Source: Crocodylus rhombifer
Lineage: Eukaryota; Chordata; Crocodylia; Crocodylidae
NCBI GenBank assembly: GCA_038503035.1
Contig: JAVSML010024246.1
Span: 1,077,258-1,141,257, forward strand
DNA: 64,000 nucleotides
Direction: 5' to 3'
Shown piece by piece: positions 11,871-23,345 of this stretch. A model generated the notes under the pieces. It was not told where the DNA came from, did not search any database, and worked only from the letters and a program-made list of their open reading frames with translations. The stretch's first letter is position 1, and each line of letters starts with the position of its first letter. Both the position numbers and the translations under genes were made by a program.

Positions 11871-12000
11871 AGGCCTTGTACAGATGAGTGCCACCATGCG
11901 GTATGTGGCACTACAGACACATCTGTAGCACCACATACTACATGTTCTCCACTAATTGTCCCCAGAGAACTGAATGTCCGTGCACATCTGGATGTGGCCA
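11871..12000. repeat. Short MITE with central hairpin
   Basis: Ends are imperfect inverted repeats (AGGCCTTGTACAGATGAGTG versus the complement of the last 20 bases). The centre is a hairpin: GTATGTGGCACTACAGA near 11900 and its inverted partner TCTGTAGCACCACATAC near 11922. About 130 bp, non-coding. Related in style to the termini at 31061-31570. Confidence 0.55.
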
Positions 12001-12511
12001 GAGTGTCTGTTTACTGTGCTAGTCGGTGTTGGTTGTTTAATCATGACAGTGTCCTCAGCCCAATACAGCACTAGAGGTTAGATTTCTAATGATGTACAAT
12101 GCAGTTAGTATTTCTGTCTCTCCTATACATACACACCTTAGAAAATTAACTGCCTGTTGTAGTATGGGACTCTCTCTCTTAGATGCTTCATTCACATAGG
12201 TCTATACACAACTAAAATTTCCTGGGAAGGATGATGTGTGCAAGTTGATAACTTTGTATAACTGTTAAGGCTCCTTAATTATGCAGACAAAGGAATACCA
12301 AGAGTAGGTGGCTGGAAGTGGTAGCTTAACAGCTCAGATTGGCTATAAAGGGGAGAATTGGGTTGGACCATTGGAACAACATGTCAAGAGATGTGGTGGC
12401 ATTTCCATCCATAAGTCAAGCCTTGAATATCTTTCAAAAAAATATACTATGGTTCCAACAGAAGTTACAGGCAAAAGGAGGTTCTTTGGCCTGTGTTGTA
12501 TAGGTTATAAA
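12001..12511. other. Intergenic, nothing recognised
   Basis: No gene or repeat recognised. Confidence 0.45.
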
Positions 12512-12513
12512 TA

Positions 12514-12806
12514 GGGACCTATCAAATTCATAGCCAAAGTGGGCTGTGCTGCAGTTCCTTTAATTTTGCAGGTTCTGCCCTCCCCCCCGCCCCCCTTGCT
12601 GATTGGCTGAGGAGCCTTGGTGGCTCTGCTGCTTGCAGCTGACTAGCCAGGAAGCAAAAATTGTGCCATTCAATTTTCACTTCCCTGCCAATCAGGAGTG
12701 AGCAGGGGGCCCCACTGCCAATCAGTAGGGGAAGGTGCATAGGTGAACCTGCAAAATTAAAGGAGCTGCCATGCAGCCCACTTCTGCTGTGAATTCAGTA
12801 GGTCCC
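12514..12806. mobile_element. Non-autonomous DNA transposon with TA target-site duplication
   Basis: Long terminal inverted repeats: GGGACCTATCAAATTCATAG... at 12514 and its inverted partner ending ...GAATTCAGTAGGTCCC at 12806. Inverted identity continues inward through AGTGGGCTG and the CTTTAATTTTGCAGGTT / AACCTGCAAAATTAAAG pair. Both ends are flanked by TA (12512-12513 and 12807-12808), the duplication expected of Tc1/mariner-type insertion. 293 bp, no coding capacity. Confidence 0.82.
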
Positions 12807-12889
12807 TAGTTATAAGCAGTTATTTTCCATTCACCACAGAAAAACACAGTAAAACCCAGATTTTCTCTTTTTAAGGAGAAAAACACAGG

Positions 12890-13320
12890 GAAGGTGGGTT
12901 TTCCCTTGCAGGCTGGCAGAGTTCCAGCCTGCAAGGGGCTGGGGAGAGTGGAAAGAGGGCAATCAGGCAGGAGGCGCCATGTGCATGTGTGCACATACAC
13001 ATGTGCATGACAGCCAAGCAGCACGGAGAGCAGCTCCTGAAGCTCTCCTCAGATAAGTCTGAGTGGGGGTGGGGGATTGAGGCTCCCATAGGAAGGCAGG
13101 GATGGATGGAGTTGGGCAAGGGTGGAGCTGGGGCTGGGGCTGGGGCAGTGCTTCGGGCTGAGGGCTAGAATATACAGCCTCAGGGCTCAGGTGGGAGCGG
13201 TCCAGCTGCAGCAGCTACTGCCTCTCACAGGCAGCAGCCAGGGCTCAGGCACTACTGGTGGGGGCAGACCTGGGTCTCTGGGGCAGGGGAAGCTCTAATT
13301 CTCCAGGATAAAAAAAAAAA
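12890..13320. other. GC-rich intergenic tract with short GGGGCT tandem
   Basis: G-rich sequence with three tandem GGGGCT units near 13129-13146 and a poly(A) run at about 13310-13321. No credible gene. The open frames here are low-complexity. Confidence 0.5.
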
Positions 13321-13802
13321 ATCAAACACCAACATTTAAAGTTATTTAGAATTTATTTTATTATAGTTATTGAAGCATTGGTAGGCTCCCAAATAGTTTT
13401 AAATTTGTAAATATATCAATAAAACTTGTGTTCAACTGATACCTATAGTGTTGTTTCATTTTAATTGCAGAACAATGTGAATTGGGGGGGGTTAATCAGA
13501 ATATTTGCAATATTTTTATCAAAGAATTTGTAAGTTTTAAACAGAGAACTAGAAATCTTGGCTATAAGGCTCTTTCTGGTGTTAAGGTCAATAAGTCTAT
13601 GAATTTAAGGAGCGACGAGCAAAAACAAAGCCTCAGTGTTCCTGGGGCAAACGGTTTCTTCAGCTGATTTCTGAGCAGAAGTGTTTGATACCAAGCAGTT
13701 ACTGGTTGTAAATAATGGTGTTAGATTATTTCTATTTAGAATTGCCCCTTGAGACCTCAGCTTAGGTCAGAGCCCCAGTATGGTAGGTGGGGGCGCAGGC
13801 AC
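13321..13802. other. Intergenic, nothing recognised
   Basis: AT-rich, no gene seen. Confidence 0.45.
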
Positions 13803-14046
13803 GGCTGGTGAACTCAGACTGGTGGGGCAGGTGAAGCGGCCCACGGGAACAGCAGGGGGATGTTTGCAGTTGGCAGGGGGGATTCACAGCCGGCCAAGAG
13901 CAGGGGGTTTTGCAGCCTCCTCACTCCCAGCCAGAGTGCCCAGCTGACTGCAACTCTCCCTCCCCCCAGCTCCCAGCCAGCTGCAAACCCCACCCCACTC
14001 CCACGTGACGCTTCACCCACCCCACCAGTCTGAATTCACCAGCCGC
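13803..14046. repeat. 244-bp imperfect palindrome, MITE-like
   Basis: The left arm from 13803 (GGCTGGTGAACTCAGACTGG...) is mirrored by the right arm ending at 14046 (...CCAGTCTGAATTCACCAGCC). The outer 36 bases pair nearly perfectly, and weaker pairing (GCAGTTGGC / GCCAGCTGC) continues toward the centre near 13925. It is C/G-rich inside AT-rich flanks, which suggests insertion. Terminal duplications are not clear. Confidence 0.6.
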
Positions 14047-14561
14047 TCCTGTGGGGGTGTTTTATGCACAAAAGGAGACAGTGCCTATCCTGAAGAGTCC
14101 AGCTCTCAAACCTGCAATGCAATGAAAGTAATGACCTTCATCTGCTAAGCATAATGTCTTTGAAAGACTTCCTGTAAAGACCTTTGCTGGGATGGGACTA
14201 AGTCTATTTACAGTCATTACACAGGCTTGCTTGAAGTCAAGAGAAGAGGGATATTCAAGGGCAAATCTTTGCAGGATCTATATATATAGAGAGAGATTTT
14301 GAGTGAGAGACCAGCCACCAAGTTGAATCTAATCCAAGTAGGCCAAGGAGTTTCCTTGGCTGCAGATTCTCAGAGCTCAAGGATACCAGTTGCAGACTGA
14401 GTCTTGTTAGAGAAACCCAGTTAAAAGGAGTTGTGTGTAGCCCTAAAAGAAAACAGATAGGCAGGACTTTGGAGCCCAGACCTAAGTGGAAGGGCAGATT
14501 TGGGAAGGCAGCTGTCTGCTGTTTGTCTGTTTGAAGGATCAGGATGTTGTGTGCATTCTTT
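14047..14561. other. Intergenic, nothing recognised
   Basis: No gene seen. A short TATATATA-GAGAGAGA run occurs at 14279-14297. Confidence 0.45.
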
Positions 14562-15535
14562 CATAGAATCAATGAGTCAGAAGGGACCTAGACAGATCAT
14601 TTAGTCCGACCCCTGCCATAGGCAGGAAGGAGCACTGGGGGTGGCAGGGGTCATAAGACCCCAGCCAGGTGCCTAACCAGTCTCCTCTTGAAGATTTCCA
14701 GGGAAGGTGAGAGCACCACCTCTCTGGGAAGCCTATTCCAGGCTCTGGCCACCCTTACAGTGAAGTAGTTCTTCCTAATATCTAACCTAAACCTATCTTC
14801 CCTCAGCTTGTGGCCATTGTTCCTGGTGACTCCAAGGGGGGGCCTGGTGAACAGACTTTCCCCGAGTCCCTGCTGGTGGCCCTTGATAAGGTTGTAGGCA
14901 GCCACAAGATCCCCCCTCAGTCTCCTCTTGCGGAGACTGAAGAGATTCAGGTCCCACAGCCTCTCCTCATAGGGCTGGCCACGGAGGCCCCCAACCATAT
15001 AAGTGGCCTCCTCTGGGCCCTCTCCAGGTTCTCCATGTCCTTCTTGAAGTGCGGCGCCCAGAACTGGACACAGTACTCCAGCTGCAGCCTGACCAGCACT
15101 GTATAGAGGGGGAGCAAGACCTCTCTGGACCTATTAGTGATGCCCCTGTTGATGCATGACAGGGTGCAGTTGGCTCTGCCTGTTGCTTCGTCGCATTGGC
15201 AACTTGTATTCATCCTGGAGTCAATCCTGACTCCAAGATCCCTCTCTGCCTCTGTGCTGCCAAGAGGGTCAGCCCCTAATCTATAACCGTAAGGCTGGTT
15301 TCCTCTCCCCAGGTGCAGCACCCTGCACTTGTCCTTGTTGAACTGCATCCTGTTCAGATCCGCCCACTTCTCTAACCTATCCAGGTCTGCCTGGATGCAC
15401 TCCCTGCCTGCTGGTGTATTCACTTTACCCCACAGCTTGGTGTCATCAGTGAACTTGAACAGGGCGCTCTCCACACCCTCGTCCGGGTCGCTAATGAAGA
15501 TGTTGAACAGCACCGGCCCAAGGACTTTGTAAATA
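14562..15535 (-). mobile_element. CR1 LINE, 3' third (RT end, C-terminus, 3' tail)
   Basis: Minus-strand frame of 197 codons (15540-14947) carries Gly-Pro-Val-Leu-Phe-Asn-Ile-Phe-Ile, then the RT catalytic box in the form Phe-Thr-Asp-Asp-Thr-Lys-Leu-Trp-Gly. Next come the Asp-Lys-Cys-Arg-Val-Leu-His-Leu-Gly block and the Leu-Glu-Tyr-Cys-Val-Gln-Phe-Trp-Ala-Pro block. A second frame (14998-14651) continues after a frameshift to the tail CATAGAATC...AGAAGGGACC near 14562. The catalytic box is intact, but the element is 5'-truncated and frameshifted. It sits head-to-head with the plus-strand copy at 15585. Confidence 0.92.
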
Positions 15536-15584
15536 AGCAAGTTTACGCTCGATATATATGTGACTCGGAGCGCTTAATTTTTTC

Positions 15585-16112
15585 TTAAACTGGTCAAGCC
15601 ACAGCTGGAGTACTGTGTCCAGTTCTGTCCGCCTCACTTCAGGAGGGATGTGGACAACATTGAGAGGGTCCAGAGGAGGGCCACCCGCATGATCCAGGGA
15701 CAACAGGGCAGACCCTACAATGAGAGACTGCGGGACCTGAACCTGTTCAGCCTTCACAAGAGAAGGCTGAGGGGGGACCTGGTGACCATCTATAAACTCA
15801 CTAGGGGGGACCAGAAGGGTTTGGGAGAGACCTTGTTTCCCCTAGTGCCCCCTGGCATAAAAAGGAATAATGGCCACAAGTTGGAGAGTAAGTTTAGATT
15901 AGATATCCGTAAGAACTACTTCACGGTCAAGGCAGCTAGGATCTGGAACCAACTTCCAAGGGTAGTGGTGCTGGCTTCTACCCTGGGGGTCTTTAAGAAG
16001 AGGCTTGATGCCTACCTGGCTGGAGTCATCTGAGCCCATTTTTTCTCCTGCCCTGGCGGGGGGTCGAACTTGAGATCTACAAGGTCCCTTCCCACCCTAC
16101 TTCTATGATTCT
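15585..16112 (+). mobile_element. CR1 LINE, 5'-truncated 3' end
   Basis: From a Gln-Leu-Trp-type RT C-terminal block through Phe-Arg-Arg-Asp-Val-Asp-Asn-Ile-Glu-Arg-Val-Gln-Arg-Arg, a 127-codon open frame (15650-16033) ending Tyr-Leu-Ala-Gly-Val-Ile, then the 3' tail with AAGGTCCCTTCC and CTATGATTCT. It is similar to 8551-9015 and arranged in opposite orientation to the copy immediately to its left. Confidence 0.92.
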
Positions 16113-17427
16113 AATAACCATGGACAGCGTAAATGCTTGGGCCAAAGAAGTAATAATATTCTGGGTTGCAACTGCCAGCTCTCCCTAAGGAGGCCATACC
16201 CAATGGGATTCTCATTTTCCCTCTCCTTACTCTGATGTTCATCTGTTTCTTGTATTCAGAAGGAATGGCTAAACTGTATTTGCTACAAGATTCTATTTTC
16301 ACCTGCTATTTCCTTGTATCTTCCCTAAGTAAACCTGTGTTTATGATGTTAAATGCACTTGCTACATATCAGCATCAAGAGATGCTTTTAAAAGGTAATC
16401 TTACCCCATTCCATTACTACCTGTTTGTCTGCTTGCTTTCTTTATGATTTATCTGTGGGCAAATTACTGCTGTTTTATTCTTGATGTTCCCATGAGAACC
16501 CTTGTCAACATGAACGATACTTTTTGCTAAGTTTTTTTCCTACAGATTAAAAAAATAAATCCTGTATGGAACGAAGTCTTTGCATACTCAGGGAGCTGTG
16601 GGGGGACATAATAGTAGCACATATGCTGCTTAAGTAGTCTTTACAAACTCTGCTATTCTATTCCACATAGATGGTTACACTGCAGTCATCTCTTTCGTAT
16701 GGGAGTGCCTTCCAATTGGGCAGTAAGTAACATGATTAACATTGGCCATGGGGTGTTGGCTCTCTTTTCTCTTTCCAAGGAACAAAGCATATGCAAGGGA
16801 GTATCTGCAATTTAAAAAATGCCTAACTCCACTGAAGCTTTGGTGACCCATCAGACTCGTATAGCAAAGGCACATTAGTTTCTGTAGCTTGATCTAAAGT
16901 TCTCCACCATTTCGTTTCACTCTTCTCCACACACCCAGCTCCTCCCTCTCCCTTACCTTGAAATTCCTGATTTGGTACTGGGTTGTTTGGGTTTGCTATG
17001 AAATATTTTGGTTTTGGTTTTTGTGGTGACATTTTTTAAAAAATGCATTTCTATTAGAGAAATAATGCAGATTAATGGTACGTGGAAAGTAAGTGCACTT
17101 TTCCAACTACCTCCCTGCCTAGTGACTGCCAGCTGCTATTTGGAGAATTTTCCCAACCTTGAAATAAAGGGTTGTGTTTTGTACAAGTTGCTCACATAGA
17201 TCATGTGGTAGCCCAGTTAGTAAAATCTTGACTTGATCATAGCTTCCAACCTCCTCCCCCCTCGCCCCACCAGCATCAATGCAAAGTCAGGGAATGGAAA
17301 GTTTGAACTGTCTACAACAGCAATCTGCCTTATTTTGTTTTTTCAAATTGTGGGGGAGAGGAGAAAGGGGGGGGGGGGCACCTCTGCTTTCCTATTGCTC
17401 CAAATGGCCTGAAGTTGCTTACTCCTG
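16113..17427. other. Intergenic, nothing recognised
   Basis: No gene seen. A G homopolymer of about 12 lies near 17368-17379. Small AT-rich frames are not credible. Confidence 0.5.
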
Positions 17428-18117
17428 GGCTAGGGACAGATTCAAAAAGCCTGAGCCTGAATTGATTCAATCTTTGCAGGTTGGTCTAACCTGGCTAGGA
17501 TGAACTGGTTTGTAACTGTGCAATCATCCCAGAAATGCAGGCACATGGCTGCAGTGACTCAGGCTAGAAGATGGGGGTGCTACAGCAGCCCTCCCTTCCC
17601 TTGCACAGAACTGAACTAAGGGGGAGGATGTGGCCAGGCCAGCAGGGAATGATTCCACCTGTTGATTCAGCACGGGCCGTAGCCAGCATGTGGTCTGGTA
17701 GCTAATACACAGATGCCTCCTCAGGAAGGCAGAGGGGAGTGGGGAATTCCTGCTTACCAGGGGGTGCTGAGGGGGTGGAAGGAAGCAGCCTGCAAGTCTC
17801 TGCTGAAGCTGCAGCCAAGGAGCAGAAGGGAGGGGCCAGCCCTGCTGTGGAGCATAGAGCCCTGCCCAACCCAGAGAGCATGCCATGAAGCTGGAGGTGT
17901 CTGGTTTATCTTAAACCAAGAAGGGGTCTGGGACAGACATTGCATAAACTGGTTTGACCCAAATCAGTTAAGTCTAATACTACATTCAACCAGATTTATC
18001 TCAAACCAGTTTCAGCCATTTTCAAACTAGTTAATATGCACTGAACATCTGTTCTGTTACAGGTTTTAACCAAATTCTGATCACTTAAACTGGTTTATGT
18101 GTAAAGTCTCTCCCTAC
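17428..18117. repeat. Probable DNA transposon with short terminal inverted repeats
   Basis: Left end GGCTAGGGACAGATTCAAAA and right end (complement) GGGTAGGGAGAGACTTTACA pair imperfectly. Both subterminal regions hold inverted AACTGGTTT/AAACCAGTTT motifs (for example near 17504, 17950, 18013, 18089). The interior is GC-rich and non-coding; open frames of 105-120 codons here run on both strands and have no domain. The family is not identified. Confidence 0.45.
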
Positions 18118-20051
18118 CCTTAGAGCACATCTATTGCCTCCAGTGCCTGGTGTGGAAGGAGATTTATGTTGTCTTTCATACCAGACGCTGAACACTGTGG
18201 CTTCTATCCAACACAGCACTTACGGAAGTGCTTAAACCTTAATTACACATGTAAGTTTTTCTATTATGTCTCTTTGAGTCACTGGAGTTAATGGCACTAT
18301 TCACAGGTTTAATTAAAACCTGTGGAGTTTAATATCAGAAAGGACCATTTGGATTACATGATCTGACCTCTTGTCTAACAGGTTACATAGATCACTGATT
18401 CATGCTGCCTCATAATTTTGTGGTTCAGCTAAAATGTATTTAGGAAAGGAGCCCTAAGTGTATTGGGAGAACCAAACCCAGTTTGCTCAGTGTGCTGAGG
18501 GATCAGGTCTCATTAGATTATTTATTAGTGGAAAAATGTGTGTACTTCTTTGGGGGGGAAAAAAATCACCATTTTGCCTGATTTGCCTATGGTAGGTTAT
18601 TGTCAGGTGGAACTATTTGAGGAATAGTAACAGTGAAGGGAGATATCTTCCGCTTTGCCTGATGTCTAAGGGATAATGCAGAGGTGCCACTGCATGCTAT
18701 TCTTTGATAAAAAAATCAACCTTAGGTATTGTGATTTGCATATCTTACAAATATATTTGACAGTCAAAATAGACCACCCTTTCCTGAGAGGAGAGAAAAG
18801 CTCCATTGGTCCCAATTATTTTGTTCGCTAGAAAAAAAAATGGCATTATAATAACCTCAGTAGGGACTGAGAGCTTTCTTTTGTGCACTTGATTCACAAC
18901 CCTGAGAAAACATTAGAGCCTGTAATTCATATTTTTCCTATGCTATTTAAGTCTTATTGAAGGTTCTCATAATAACTGAGCTCCGTGACACCAAATAGAG
19001 TCAGTTTTATAGGAAGGATGTAAACAGCCAGTAGCATATTAACGAATTCAACTGGAGGAATAATTGCAGCGGTGCAAAATAGTCTGACTTGATCATAAAT
19101 TCATGACTGTGCATACAATAATGGGAAAATCTGTCTCAGATATTTGTTTTATATTGGCACAAGGCAGGAAAACTTCCTTAGCCTTCTCATTGTTGGGGAA
19201 ATGCCTGTACAATTTACAGGGAACAAAAACCCAAGACAGTTGCTTTCCACTCCTTATTTAGAAAAATTCCATGTCTGAGTAGAGATGTGTGAATTAGTAG
19301 CAGTAACATAGATTGTGTTCAATTAATTAAATGCGAGAACTGTCTGTCTCAGCATTAATATTCATGTTTGGACACAAGGAGAGGAAACTGCACAAACAAC
19401 TGATGCCGTATTAGGGAAGTTTGGAGGAAGATTCTTTCTTGCCTACCCCTTGCTATTGTTATTTCATTATTATCATAAAGCCAAATGACCCGGGCTACCT
19501 TATGTAATGGGCTGTGCAGGCATGTATTAAAAGACAGTTCCTGCTCCAAAACAAGTCACAGACTTAATAAAGATGGAGGGAGTGTTTGGGAGAAAGGAAG
19601 TATTGTCAACCCCTTTTGTCAGGTTGGGAACTTGATGTGCAGAGGGGTTTGGCCCTAATTTTGCCAAACACTTAAGCACATGATTAACTTTCAGCATGTG
19701 AGTAATCCTGTTCCCAGTGCAAATAAAACCTTGGGCAGGACTGTTCAGAAATACCCAGTTAGCACTGGGCAGTGGCAGTACATACCAGTCCTAATAAACA
19801 GCTGAAACAAGGCAGAGGGTGAAAAAGAAGAGATTTCAGAAGAAATAATGATTCAGAAAGGTCAGGTTAGAAAACATTCTGGGGAAAAAGTGGGGGTTGC
19901 CTCCCTCTGTCCAATGAGAGACAATCCACTTCCTAGGTTCTTTTAAGTATACATTAACCCAATTGTTTCTCTGCCATTGCAGTGGCAGGTAATGTAAAAG
20001 TGATGAGGTAGCCATGGTGGCCCAGAAATTGTGAGAAGGAAGCATTTCTGA
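18118..20051. other. Intergenic; possible CR1-like tail scrap near 18330-18395
   Basis: AT-rich, no gene. 18330-18395 (TAATATCAGAAAGGACCATT... ATGATCTGACCTCTTGTC) resembles the 3' tail of a CR1 subfamily, in minus orientation. The rest shows nothing recognisable. Confidence 0.4.
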
Positions 20052-20215
20052 CGGTGATATCTTTTATTGGACCAACTGCACAGTTAGATTAAAGTTAGAC
20101 ATCTTCCACATGTAGAACATTCTTCCTCCTCTTTGCATTCAAAAACTTGTCTAACTTTATCCCAGCTACACAGTTGGTCCAATAACAGATATCATCCTAA
20201 GAAACCCTTGCCTCT
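20052..20215. repeat. Inverted-repeat repeat unit (TTTATTGGACCAACT family), copy B
   Basis: GTGATATCTTTTATTGGACC near 20055 and its inverted partner GGTCCAATAACAGATATCAT near 20178-20195 form the outer arms. Inner arms AAAGTTAGAC / GTCTAACTTT also pair. This is the same design as 10725-10915, including the spacer with AGAACATTCTTC. Confidence 0.65.
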
Positions 20216-21066
20216 CCCATTGCAATGGCAAGGCACTGGTGGTCCCTTGTCTCCCCTGCCTTTCTTTATCTATGACATGTTGCAGCCAGAACGGTGGAGA
20301 AGTAAAGCCTGGATCAGGAGTCAGGGCTGCAGGTTACCCCATAGGAAGGTCACATGTTGCCTCCCCATGGGCTGCCAGCGGGACAGCCCTAATATAGAAG
20401 ACACTTCTCTGAGAGAAAGGGTACTTTAAAATATGCAAAGAATGCTTAATGTGTTACAGTGAAAGCATATATACATCTATACATCTTAAATGGCAAGTAT
20501 TATATCGTTTTTGTATTATACCATCTTTACTAATGTAAGGTAAGATACAAAAGTGATTGTTTTGATTCTCCTGAGCCAAATTATGAGTTAATATAATTTA
20601 AACAGACTTGAACAGGTGCTAGAAATGAACAGGTCCTAAAAATGTTGTCAAATATGGGAGCTTCCTGGACACTATCTGGTTGGTACCAACAGTATCAAGA
20701 TTGTTGAAGACACATGTTGTATATTAATAGCTGATCCACTACTAATATTTTTAAAGAGATGATACAATTTAAACTCTGTTTATGTCATGTTAGGGTTCAT
20801 AGTGCATAAAATAGCTTAAAAAAAAGTCATATCTTTTCTTTCTTCACTAGGTGCCTTTGGAAACCACCACTCATCTTAAAACAATTCACCAGTAAATCTG
20901 ATTTGGCTTTCAGTGATAGGGCTGCAGTTGAAATGTCCAACCACACTTGGGAGGCTGGCTTACTTGTGAACTTGTTAGATGATTACAAGTGTGGCATTAC
21001 AAGTCTTCAATATAAATATACTTCTCTTCTTGATTAATATAATTAAGGGCTGGATCTGCCTTTGAC
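20216..21066. other. Intergenic, nothing recognised
   Basis: AT-rich, no gene seen. Confidence 0.45.
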
Positions 21067-21302
21067 TTCAGTGGGTGCATCCACACATGCAAGCACATGC
21101 ACTTGCAGCAACTCAAGTAGAAGCAGTGCAAATTTGAGGTGGGGCTTTTTGCCTCAGCACACGTGCCTGAACATGCTCTTTGGTGTGGGGCAAATTGTGC
21201 TCAGGAGCTTCTGGGGCCCAGCCAATTGGTACCTGGGGACACTACCCCTTGTGCCAGCTGGACTGCTGAAGCAGCCCTGAGAGTTCCCTGCACCTTCTAC
21301 CC

Positions 21303-21489
21303 CAGGGGTGGGCAAAACACAGGCTGCGGGCTGGATGTGGCCTGCCGGGCCATTCTGTCTGGCCCATGGGGCACCTAAAAATTTTATAAAATTAATATTT
21401 ATCTGCCCTTGGCTGCCTGTTGTGTGGCCTTCAATGGCTTGCCAAAACTTAGTAAGCAGCCCTCCACCTGAAATAATTGCCTGCTCCTG
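21303..21489 (+). mobile_element. hAT-like MITE with 8-bp target-site duplication
   Basis: Begins CAGGGGTGGGCAAA and ends with the complement of CAGGAGCAGGCAATTATTT, a standard hAT terminal pattern. Flanks are TTCTACCC (21295-21302) and CTCTACCC (21490-21497), an 8-bp duplication with one change. The sister copy near 26290 has a single uninterrupted TTCTACCC at this spot, which gives the empty-site confirmation. 187 bp, non-coding. Same family as 53545-53728. Confidence 0.9.
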
Positions 21490-23059
21490 CTCTACCCACT
21501 TCAGCAGTCTGGCAGTGGGGGCTGCTGTCTGGCTGTGACCTGCTGCACACCTGCCAGACCCAGGCAGGTACTGCACAGCCAGTGAGGCATCTGTTCCTCT
21601 GGGCCAGCTGTCAGCAGGCTATGGCTGCACAGTTGGCCTTTGTGCAGCACTATTGCTATGTGTGCCCCTGCCCAGCCATCTGGGCAGCTATCACCTGGAA
21701 GATGTTCTCAGTGTGGTAGCCTGCTTTGAACTGTCAAAGCATGTCCTCCTGACCCCAATTGGCCAGGAGGTTAGCCACCTCCAGCTGGGTCCCAGGTGCC
21801 AGCTCTTAGCAGGGTCCTTTTCCTGGGTCCTGCCACTTGCCTCCCTAGCAGGAATTCTGGTGTTTCCAATTTGAAAACTGAAAAATCCTTGATAAAAAAA
21901 ATCCCAAAGTCACTCTGTAAAATAGCCTGAAATCCATGTCCCTCCACAATTAAAACAAAAGACCACCATACAGAGAGAGAAAGTGAGAGACAGAGAGACA
22001 GCAATCAGTTGGGCAATGTTTTATTGATATATCTACAGTGTTAAAGCACGTTGGAAGCTTACCAGTGTCCCTATCATCATAATAAAATGAATTCTAAATA
22101 CCTACATGTTTTGCTGTTTGCCTTTGGTTTTCTTATCATAGAGCAGTTAGAGCTCCCTGTGACCCCTTCACTAACTAGGATGTGGGGACAGCTGCCCCTG
22201 CAGCCATAGCTCCTGCCAGCACGTCTCATCCTGTCTGGCAGCTAGGCACGCAGGATGTGTCCTGGGGGGGTGTGCGGTTTCCAGAAGGGGAGTGGGGCAT
22301 GTGGGTGGATTGTGGGGAAACTGTGCAGAGATACTGCTCAGGAGGGGTAGGTCCCCTGCCCCCTGCAGGGTGCAGCCCCCTTACACTACTCACAGACTGC
22401 CCCCCACAGGCCTACAGCCCCCTCACCAGGGGCCACATGGCCCCCACAGGGGCTACCACCCCCCCCCTGCAGGGCCCACGTGCCCCACCTCCACTTGTTC
22501 CCCCAGCACCCCAGATTGCTGCCCTGCCTGACTGCATCTCCCACTGGCTCCTGCACCACCCCCATAACTGCCCCCTCAGCCCCACCCCCCATTTGCACCC
22601 CCAGCTCCCACAATGGCTGTCCCACCTGGCCCCACTCCCCACCCACTCCCCCAGACTCCCCAATGGCTGCCTCGCCTGGCCCCATCCCTTGCTTGCACCC
22701 ACATCCCCAAGTGGCTGCCCCTCCCAGCACTTAAAGAAAAAAAAATCCAAAAAAAGCCCTGTACTCACCAGGGTTGCCATTGGGGTCACTGGGGCCTTGT
22801 GGTACAGTTCCCCATGCAGTGTGGGGCAGTGGGGCCCGGTCCCAGCCACCTGGCACCTGCAGTGCCCCATTGCATGGGTGTGGCTGGAGTTGGCAGGGCG
22901 CTGCACAGCTCTGTGCATTGTCAGGCAGCTGGGGCCACTGTGGTTGTCACGTGGGCCCTGTGCTGTGGGAGGCCTCTGCCACAAGGCCCCAGTGACCCCA
23001 ACAGCAGCTGCTACTGCCAGTGAGTATAGGCTTTTTTTGTTTTTTTAATTGCTAGGATG

Positions 23060-23345
23060 CTGGGGCCAGGCAGGGCAGTGATCAGGAGGGCAGGAGGGGG
23101 GCCAGGCAGGGCAGTGAGGCAGGCAGGGGATGGGGATGGGCAAGGCAGCAATCAGGGGGGCTTGGGGAGCAGGCGGGGGATGGGGCAGTGATCAGGAGGG
23201 CAGGAGGGGGATGGGGCTAGGCAGGGCAACGATCAGAGGGTTTGGGGGGCAGGCAGGGCATGGGGCTGGGCTGGGCAGGGCAGCAATGGGGAGGCTGGAG
23301 GAATGGGCGAGGAATGGGGCCAGACGGGGCAGTGATCTGTGGGGC
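23060..23345. repeat. G-rich minisatellite-like tract
   Basis: Degenerate tandem units built on GGCAGGGCAGTGATCAGGAG and GGGGATGGGGCTAGGCAGGG recur five or six times. The inverse, C-rich counterpart lies at 22520-22730 in the same palindromic element. Confidence 0.7.

Noticed and set aside
22182..23048. 288-codon open frame, longest in the window
   Set aside because: Pro/His/Thr-rich low-complexity product inside a GC-rich palindromic repeat, with long frames on the opposite strand and no domain. Stop scarcity follows from base composition.
23060..23345. CRISPR-like regular repeats
   Set aside because: Units are degenerate and directly abutting without unique spacers, and the DNA is vertebrate. 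This is a minisatellite.
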